In this document: one piece after another, positions 57,401 through 64,000 of the stretch
How the letters are laid out: every line of letters starts with the position of its first letter
Position numbering within the stretch: the first letter of the stretch is position 1
Origin: Hordeum vulgare subsp. vulgare
Lineage: Eukaryota > Streptophyta > Magnoliopsida > Poales > Poaceae
Assembly (NCBI RefSeq): GCF_904849725.1
Contig: NC_058519.1
Span: 23,729,267 to 23,793,266, forward strand
DNA length: 64,000 nucleotides
Direction of reading: 5' to 3'
The notes under the pieces: generated by a model
What the model saw: only the letters and a program-made list of their open reading frames with translations
Databases searched by the model: none
What the model was told of the DNA's origin: nothing
Position numbers and translations under genes: made by a program

Positions 57401-58910
57401 TTCTGAGTCTTTCAGGAAGCTCAATCTTCAGCTGGTTCCTCAGGGTTTTCTTGCGAACCTTCAGATCTCTCCTACCTTAGAAGATCAGGTCAGAGCAGCT
57501 CAGCTACTTGATACTATGGTGAAGAAGGTCAAGATTGGTGTGGGAAAGAGTCTTCCCAAGTATAAGTGTTTCACTGTTGATGCCAGGGACACTTTGTTTT
57601 TCGAGGACCGTCTTGTCGTCCCGAAAGGTGATCTCAGGAAGGTGATCATGGAAGAAGCTCATAATTCTCTGCTTTCTATTCATCCGGGAAGTTCCAAGAT
57701 GTACCATGACTTGAAACAGTCGTTCTGGTGGACCCGTATGAAGCGTGAAATTGCTCAATTCGTCAATGAGTGTGATGTATGTCGAAGGGTGAAAGCAGAA
57801 CATCAAAGACCAGCGGGCCTCTTGCAGCCTTTGCCGATTCCCGAGTGGAAGTTCGATCATGTTGAGATGGACTTCGTCACAGGGTTTCTGAAGTCCAAGA
57901 AGGGTAATGACGCTATCTTCGTCGTCATCGACAAATTGAGTAAAGTGGCGCATTTCCTTCCAGTCAAGGAGTCCATTTCAGCAGCTCAGCTGGCAGAGTT
58001 GTACACCTCGAGGATTGTCTCGTTGCACGATGTACCTATGATGATCTCATCAGATCGCGGGAGTATCTTCACTTCCAAGTTCTGGGACTCTTTTCAGTCT
58101 GCTATGGGCACGAAGATCCGCTTCAGCACAGCGTTCCATCCTCAGACTAGTGGTCAAGTGGAGAGGGTGAATCAAGTTCTTGAGGACATGCTGAGAGCCT
58201 GTGTTATCTCGTTTGGCATGAAGTGGGAGGATTGTCTGCCTTTCGCGGAGTTCTCGTATAACAACAGTTATCAAGCTAGTTCTGGCAAGGCTCCATTTGA
58301 AATTCTCTATGGCAGGAAGTGTCGTACTCCGCTCAACTGGTCCCAGATAGGCGAGCGTCAGATCCTTGGCAATGATATGATAGAAGAAGCTGAGGAGATG
58401 TGTCGGATCATTCGCGACAACCTCGGAGCATCTCAGTCCCGTCAGAAGAGCTATTACGATAGCAAGCACCGTGACATGTCGTATGAGCTTGATGATTTTG
58501 TCTATCTCAAGGTGTCGCCTATGAAGGGTATGCAGCGTTTTGGCATCAAAGGCAAGCTTGCGCCTCGTTTCGTTGGTCCGTTCAGAGTGGTTGGCAAGAG
58601 GGGCGACCTCGCGTACCAGCTCGAGCTTCCGTCAACCTTTGCAAATGTCCATGATGTGTTCCATGTTTCTCAGCTACGGAGGTGTTTTAAGAACCCCGAG
58701 CGCACTGTGCATCTTCAAGATATCGATCTTCAGCCTGACCTCTCTTATCGCGAGCATCCAGTTGCGGTTCTCGAGGCGACTGAGCGCAAGACCCGTAACA
58801 AGTCTGTCAAGTTTCTCAAAGTGCAGTGGTCACACCATTCCGATAAAGAGGCTACGTGGGAACGCGAGGATCACCTCCGTTCCGAATTTCCCGATTTCTT
58901 TCAGTCTTAG
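54471..58910 (+). CDS. Gag-Pol polyprotein, gypsy (chromovirus-like), intact
   Basis: Uninterrupted ORF of 1479 codons. I start at ATG 54471 ([20 protein letters not shown]) because the in-frame residues from 54369 look like leader. Order: Pro-rich N-terminus (14 Pro after residue 14); gag about 60-290; zinc knuckle C318-x2-C321-x4-H326-x4-C331; protease FDSGAS with D391-S-G; reverse transcriptase about 555-760 with YLDD at 703-706; RNase H about 845-975 ([20 protein letters not shown]); integrase with an HHCC region about 1070-1120 and catalytic D1134, D1195 and E1231 (spacing D-35-E); chromodomain-like tail about 1428-1479 ([38 protein letters not shown]). All catalytic residues checked are present, so the element could be autonomous. 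Confidence 0.95.
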   Translation: MAPPTRQTPAREDMPPPPPPPPPPPPPPAEAWQAMMAATNANTQMLLQLIQERANHQQGNFQQGGNHFASLSQFLSNQPKTFTSCDQAFDAEDWIRDMNKHFECSNVRPEDYVKFATFQLKGQASIWWQQLKDSRGGRVMSWDEFCRDFRSHYIPSSFVEEMREKFRRLKQGSNSVYKYNVEFHELARYALQDVPDQKSKIYQFRGGLKEDLQLALALHDPEEFDKFYNLALRAEAALLRVENSKKRFRDSSSSSTQEVQKQQRFWVSPPPPRHSQQPKHSGGRGSSRPPNPGFQQRYQHQKQGPPQIQFRQPAEVTCHKCGQKGHYANKCTSQIRLPPPPPGKPPSNALVKFNPRSARLNMVNAAEAENSSDVIMGNLLVNDFPAKVLFDSGASHCFISKPFLAKHDIPAIHLDSPFRVVSPGMRMSSFMRVPDVSIKMDNYAFLASPIVLGKSDIDLILGMDWLAMNKASIDCAAKEVKLTHSSEDVIIFAARDDTIRLFSLNEKGEINPIEQVPVVCEYQDVFPEELPGMPPHREVEFVIELEPGTEPVCKRPYKLGPEELKELKKQLDEQERLGLIRPSSSPWGCGVLFVKKKDGTERLCVDYRPLNKKTIKNKYPLPNINELFEQLKGAKVFSKLDLRMGYHQIRIREEDIPKTAFRTSFGSYEYTVMSFGLANAPPTFCRLMNYIFSPFKNEFVLLYLDDILVFSEDEEEHEKHLRLVLDKLREYKLYAKFSKCEFWLKEVVYIGHIISAEGIKVDPSKVQAIVEWEPPQNVKQLRSFLGLAGYCRRFVENFSKVAKPLSSLLQKGVKYVWSPECQLAFDTLKEKLTSTPVLAPPDDSKPYQVFCDASLQGFGAVLMQDRKVIAYTSRHLKPAEKNYPVHDLKLAAVVHALMTWRHLLLERKVEVFTDHKSLKYIFTQPNLNLQQTRWVEMLQDFNPSVEYTPGKANVVADALSRKAYCNSLILQPLQPGLSESFRKLNLQLVPQGFLANLQISPTLEDQVRAAQLLDTMVKKVKIGVGKSLPKYKCFTVDARDTLFFEDRLVVPKGDLRKVIMEEAHNSLLSIHPGSSKMYHDLKQSFWWTRMKREIAQFVNECDVCRRVKAEHQRPAGLLQPLPIPEWKFDHVEMDFVTGFLKSKKGNDAIFVVIDKLSKVAHFLPVKESISAAQLAELYTSRIVSLHDVPMMISSDRGSIFTSKFWDSFQSAMGTKIRFSTAFHPQTSGQVERVNQVLEDMLRACVISFGMKWEDCLPFAEFSYNNSYQASSGKAPFEILYGRKCRTPLNWSQIGERQILGNDMIEEAEEMCRIIRDNLGASQSRQKSYYDSKHRDMSYELDDFVYLKVSPMKGMQRFGIKGKLAPRFVGPFRVVGKRGDLAYQLELPSTFANVHDVFHVSQLRRCFKNPERTVHLQDIDLQPDLSYREHPVAVLEATERKTRNKSVKFLKVQWSHHSDKEATWEREDHLRSEFPDFFQS

Positions 58911-58936
58911 ATCTCGGGGTCGAGATCTTCTTTGTA

Positions 58937-58949
58937 GTGTGGGAGAGTT
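58937..58949 (+). other. Polypurine tract
   Basis: GTGTGGGAGAGTT directly abuts the TG of the second LTR, the expected position for plus-strand DNA priming. Confidence 0.7.
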
Positions 58950-60502
58950 TGTAATGCCCCAAGTGTAAAACCTTCCCTTTTTGGACCTACTTCAAGTGGG
59001 ACCACCTTGTCAGAGTTTGTGATGTTAAGTTGGTACCATGATTGCATGTGTGTTCCTTGCTATTTCCTCCTCATGCATGCATGCATAGCATATCATATCA
59101 TGTGCTCTTGTTGTTGCAAAGTGGCCATTGGATTACATGTGGTATTTGTGGTCATGATGTTGGAGGTGATCGTGTGATAACATGTGATGATGGTGTGTAG
59201 AGATAGTGGTTGCTTGGGATTCCAAAGCTCTTTGCAAAATTTCAAACCCTTTCCCTTTCCTATTTTGTTTTGTTCAAAATTCCTTCTTTACGAGAGCTGT
59301 TTTAAAATGTCTTGTATTTAGAGGCTATTGTGGGGATGAGGATGTGATGATGTGGAGTTTTTATTTTGGTCTTGAGGGTGTTTATAAATCACAAAACAGT
59401 ATATTTAGTGTTGTTTTGTATTTATTTAAAAGCCCCATAAAATTCCTTTTGCATTTTATTTTAAAAGCTTAGGTATTTTTTAGGCCCGGGGGCATTTTTG
59501 TTTTGATTTTTATTTCAGCAGTAGTCCTGAGATTTTCTTTCTTTCTCTGGTTTTGTTACCTAATTAGAATAACTCCAGGGCTGTTTTTCTTTTTTTCCCC
59601 TCCTCTGGTGGGCTCCCTCCCACCAAGAGAGGCCCAATTTCTCTCCTGGGCCAATACCCCTTCGCTGCAGCAGCCCAGCGCGTCCCTCTTCCTCCTCCCA
59701 TAGACGTCACACTGTACGACTCCACCTCCTCCACATATTCACCATGGCATGATCCTGTGGCTCCAGCGCCTCCCCCGAGGTAATATAAGAGGAAGGGAAC
59801 CCTCCTCCTTCCCCTAGGGTTCCCACTCCTTCTCCCCAGCGCCGCCACCTCCCTCCTTTCTCCTCTTTCGTCTCTGGTAAGTCTCCTGTAGACAGTAGCA
59901 AAGGAAGCAGAGGAGCTCCGTCGCGTCTACGCCGTCCTCCCGTCGTCTCCAGCGCCGGGGGCCATGTCCAGGGGCACGGGGACGGTGCCCGCGTCCCATT
60001 TTCGCCCTCGGTGAGGTCGAGGGTCATCTTCCACGCCGGCCAGGAGCACGTCAAGGAGCCGGCTCCGGTGAACCGCTCCGTCTACCTCCGTCGACGCCAA
60101 CCGACAGCAGGGCCTTCACCCGCGCGTCTTCTTCCTCTCCATCGCCCTCTCCATCGACGGGCGCCCTTCCTCCTTCCCCTAGGTGAGCAGGAGCCTCTCC
60201 TTCCGTCCTCCTTCGTAGATCAGCTCGGATGCGGTATGTGCGCGTGCGTGTTCTCTGTCTCGTGCAGCAGCAGTAGATCGTGCTTGTTGGGTGGTGCTCG
60301 TGCTGTAGGTATGTGGTGCTCGTGGGCTGCAGTAGCAGTAAGAGTTGCCACGCCGGGGCCTGGGAGCTTTCCCCGTCGACGTTGGGCGTGTGCAGCCTGG
60401 TCTGTGTGGTCGTCTGTGTCTCAGGCGAGCAGGTTAGTTCAGGTAGCAGATAGCGACGGGAGAGACCCTTCTTCTATTTTTTCTTGCGCGTTAGTTCAGC
60501 AG

Positions 60503-60577
60503 CCGGATCATAGCGCAGTGGTTGGCACCTGTGTCTGTAAGTGAGAGGTGCAAGGATCGAATCCCCTGTAGAGCACC
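60503..60577 (+). other. tRNA-like module 1 in the 3' LTR
   Basis: Same A-box and B-box sequences as at 49836-49910, with no difference seen in the boxes. Confidence 0.5.
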
Positions 60578-60680
60578 TTTCCTCCCCCCTTTTTGTGTTG
60601 ATTTTTTCGGCCTATGGTGCTAGCAGCTGCAGAGAGTATAGCTTGCGAATTGCCTCTCTCTCTCTGTCAAAACAATGTCA

Positions 60681-60745
60681 GCAGTAGAGTGGTAGAATGC
60701 AGTGTGGTATACCAGGAGGTGCTGGGTTCAATTCCCAGGAGCCCC
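60681..60745 (+). other. tRNA-like module 2 in the 3' LTR
   Basis: Same T-arm CTGGGTTCAATTCCCAG and A-box-like sequence as at 50014-50078. Confidence 0.5.
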
Positions 60746-63700
60746 TGATTCATTTTTGTTGTTTTTTTTTCTTTTACTGCCTATTTTTCTGTTTTGCTAA
60801 CTCTTAGACAAAGTGGTATTTTAGTTCTTTTTCCTGCTAGTATAGTTAGGTGCAGATTTCTTTGTGTGTGTGTTTTGCACACTAGTGAAGTGATAGATGA
60901 TGTTTTGCTAACCTTGTGAACTTATGATGAGTGCACTTTTGTGGTGTGAAGACACACTTGGTAGGAGTTATGCATGATAATGTGGTTTTTTGTGAGTGTT
61001 GTTCTTAAGGTATGAAAGTAGCACTAGTGTATCATGTGTAGTCCATCTTTTGAGTTTTAGGTGGACTAAGTTGATCTTGTAGTTTCTTTTGCTAGCATGG
61101 ATTTAGTGGGGTGGATGCCTCCCCCTCACCACATGGGATTGAGGTGATGAGTTGCACTAGGTAGCTATCTTGTTAACATGTGTAGGTGTGGATTCCTAGT
61201 TAAGCTAGGGTAGATTGTTGTGGGGGTTGCATTTTGAGGATGACATGATTCCTAGGAAGATCCTAGTAATGCATGTGAGAGTGGGTACCATCACATGCCC
61301 ATATGTGGGGGGGTGCATATTCTCTTGTTAGCATAGAGTCCCATTGTGATGTGCTTGATACTAGGAATATTGTGATATGGGTGTGGGTGTTGTTGATGTG
61401 CATGACACAAACATGGGGTTCAAACCCCCATGTCACTTTGTCATTGTGCACATAAGATTCACCTATGTAATTGTCATCTTAGAAGCATACCTTATGGAGT
61501 TGCATTTACATTTTGTTGAAAGTTTGGGCTTTGTTTCCATGGTATAGGTGGAGCCCAAGGGCATGGATCTTTGTGTGTTGGTAGTAGGGGTTTGTGCTCA
61601 ACACCATAGTGGTGTCAAACACCTCTTGGTGACATGTGTGTGCAAACTATGCCTAGACAAAGTGGGCATGTGGCTGGAAAATTCCAGATTTTTGAACTCT
61701 GAAAAATTCACCAAGTCTGGAATGCTGGAAACATTTTCTTCCCCTGTAGATGAGGATGTGCTGGTCATTCTGTTGAGAACTGGACTTAGTTCAGTGCTAG
61801 TATTTTGAACCTGGTATGTTTGTGAAGCTTTCTGTCAATTTTCAAGTCATTTAGAGTCCAGTAGCTTGTGTTTTGATTGCTGTAAAAAAGCTTCAGAACA
61901 GAAACAGAAACTCAGGTGCAGGAATTTTCACTAAGTCCCTGAGATCTGATGGTTTTGGTAAAGTTTGTGGCCTTGTAGCTTCTAGGGTTTAATTCCTTTT
62001 GCTGTGATTCTTGCTGGAGCTTGTAGTGTTCTTGGTTGGAAACAGCCACATATATTATTTGTCATATTTGAAGACCTGTAGCTATGTTGCATGTGGCTCA
62101 CAAACAGCTAAGATGCAAAAACTGGCAGATTGCGTAGTTTTGCCATTTTGTTCAAAATTTGTGCTTAATTGTTGTTGTGGTGTTCTAACTTGCTCCATTT
62201 CATTCATGTTGGGTTAATATATGTCTTGGCAACCTGGGAATACCAGATTTGTGCCAAATGTGTGTGAGGTGTTGAATCTTTCACGTAGAGCTTCATATCT
62301 TGTATCGTTGATTCCCGTTGATCCGTAGCTCCGTTTGCAAAGTTCTTTATATGGTTTTGCACCGTTTTTACGAGATGCATCTGTTCATATCATTCCCATG
62401 CATGTCCAAATAGTTAGTGCAAATTTCTGTCCAGAAACTTGTTGTAGTTTATTTTGCTTATGCTAGTGATAGAAATAGTGGTGCATGCTCAACTTTCATC
62501 TCATGCATCATGTGTTTGTTGCATTTTGTGGTGTTGCTGTTCATTGGCTGTTATTCTTATGTTGGGTAGCACCAGGAGAGGAGAACGAATACGTGGAGTC
62601 AGGAGAGTACGTGCAGGACGATCCAGAACCATTCCAAGCTGAGGATATCACAGGCAAGATGATATGACCTTGATCCCATCTCTAGACTTGTTATGTTAGT
62701 TTCGATTCCATGTCAAATTGCTCGCTGCCTACCACTGAAAATATATTTCCTCTTCATATGCCATGAGCCTAAACACCTTACTCTTTCCTAGCAAACTTGC
62801 ATGGCTAGGTAGGCTTGCTCAGCTACTAATGTTAGCGTTGTTAGTTGCAGGTGTTTTAAACTCATGTGATGACATGAGCTTGATATCATTATATTAATTT
62901 CTGTTATTTAATTAATGTCTCTATACACTTGGTAAATGACGGGAGGCCTAGCCTTTTGCCGGGTGTCTTGTTCCGTTATTGCCGCCTTAGTTACCGGTTA
63001 CCGGTGTTTGATTCCATAATGATTGCTCCTAACATGTTCGGGGTTGTTATGGGGACCCCCTTGATAAATCGCGTAGTGTTAAGGCTTGTCCGGCAGGACC
63101 CAACATTGGTACTATTTGTTAATCACCTAATAATAAACCGCATAGGGAATAGCTACCCCGAGGAATTTAATCAACAACCCGGGCCAGTGCTCCTCATGAG
63201 TGTTGGTCCAAACCAGAGCAGCTTATTACGCTCCCCGGGGCAACTCGGTGTTTTGGCGTGGTAACCATCGCTCATCCGGCGTGTCCTGAGACTGAGATAC
63301 GCGGCTCTTATCAGGGTCGTCGACACGTCGGGAGGTCCTGCTAGCCTTGTCTTACCTTAGCGGTATATCTTGCGTATAGGAATCCCGGTGAAGCTTTGGT
63401 TTCACCCAGAGTTGAGGTTTTCCTCTAAGGAATCCGACGAGATCACGAGATTCGTGATAGAGGTTGCCTTTGCGGCCTGTGTTCGTTTGTGATGGACTAG
63501 TTGGAGCACCCCTGCAGGGTTTAATCTTTCGGAAAGCCGTGCCCGCGGTTATGTGGCAACTTGGAATATTTTATTAACATCCGGTATTAGAGAACTTAAA
63601 CATAAACTAATAAAAATGCCAACTGTGTGCGTAACCGTGACGGTCCCTTCGAAGATCTCTCTTCGATCGGGAACACGGTGGGGTTATGATTGCCGTAGGT

Positions 63701-64000
63701 AGGTGTTCAGGATCACTTTCTGATCAAGTATTCCCGATCGTTAGCGTAGACCACTTTCACTTCCTTCTCGTGTAAGTTAGCCACTTATTCAGTCATAGGT
63801 TGCAGCAGCCTGAAACACTTCTCCCCTTCCTTACCCAATAACATGACTAGTTCTGGCACCAAGGTCTTAGATTGCTGAGTCCCCGTGGCTCACGGATTCC
63901 TCCAAAACTCCCAGCAGGTACAGGTACCCCAGAGACAGATGACCCCGATGGCACCCAGCTGGCGTGGCAGTACGACGAGGAGACATACCGCCTTTACGTG

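Larger units (their letters stand above)
48283..64000 (+). mobile_element. Gypsy LTR retrotransposon, Del/Tekay-like, very long LTRs (right end outside window)
   Basis: Two near-identical LTRs start TGTAATGCCCCAAG at 48283 and 58950. The first ends GGTCGTTACA at 53604, giving an LTR of 5322 bp. The second is visible for 5051 bp, so about 270 bp plus the target duplication fall outside. Internal order is primer-binding site, leader, one polyprotein ORF, polypurine tract. By eye the LTRs differ at only some 20-odd positions over 5 kb, so insertion is recent. The chromodomain-like C-terminus and long LTRs suggest the Del/Tekay chromovirus clade; no family name is claimed. Confidence 0.9.
58950..64000 (+). 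repeat. 3' LTR, truncated by the window edge
   Basis: Begins TGTAATGCCCC and matches 48283-53332 almost base for base. Roughly the last 270 bp are outside the window. Confidence 0.9.

Noticed and set aside
1..64000. CRISPR arrays, bacterial operons, rRNA genes
   Set aside because: No regularly spaced identical repeats with unique spacers, no Shine-Dalgarno/operon architecture and no rRNA sequence; the DNA is plant nuclear.

Overview
The window looks like nuclear DNA of a grass of the wheat/barley tribe (Triticeae). There are no bacterial operons or ribosome-binding sites. The sequence is dominated by nested transposable elements typical of these genomes: Stowaway MITEs, CACTA ends with sub-terminal repeats, MULEs, Helitrons with a CCGTTGCAACGCACGGG terminal hairpin, L1-type LINEs and gypsy LTR retrotransposons. 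Three genes look intact: an intronless F-box/LRR-like gene (6611-8080, +), an intronless germin-like protein gene (34621-35259, +), and a seven-exon gene for the mitochondrial branched-chain 2-oxoacid dehydrogenase E2 subunit (41669-44674, -). All exon junctions of the last were assigned by reading GT/AG sites and phase.

Layout. 1-5161: four related Helitron 3' ends, arranged head-to-tail, with one Helitron nested in another. 5780-6470: CACTA relic carrying a PIF/Harbinger-type MITE, directly upstream of the F-box gene. 8141-8666: hAT-type MITE with an exact 8-bp target duplication. 9046-10027: MULE with an exact 9-bp target duplication. 11188-16030: CACTA relics, a Stowaway, two minisatellites and an unknown small ORF. 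16565-24960: complete gypsy element on the minus strand, with two LTRs and the exact 5-bp duplication CCTCT. It encodes only gag and protease and sits inside an older, diverged LTR. 26200-31671: a MULE with long TIRs and an exact 9-bp duplication. It carries a captured DUF3820-like gene fragment, and a 5'-truncated LINE with a 16-bp duplication has landed in its right TIR. 33032-34313: a Stowaway split by a LINE fragment, followed by a roughly 96-bp duplication that reaches the germin promoter. 36040-38875: a second LINE. 39200-41052: AT-rich repeats and a Stowaway. Then comes the BCKDH-E2 gene. 45038-48282: MITEs, a Harbinger ORF1 fragment, CACTA sub-terminal repeats and a hAT transposase 3' fragment. 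48283-64000: a young gypsy element of probable Del/Tekay (chromovirus) type. Its LTRs are about 5.3 kb, its 1479-codon polyprotein ORF is open, and its second LTR runs off the window.

The host genes are functionally unrelated to each other: ubiquitin-ligase adaptor, apoplastic cupin, and mitochondrial leucine/isoleucine/valine catabolism. They are islands in TE sequence. The most unusual signals are two tRNA-like (Pol III A/B-box) modules in each LTR of the 5.3-kb-LTR element, the MULE/LINE nest with a captured gene, and the Helitron array. All identities come from reading the sequence; no database search was possible.
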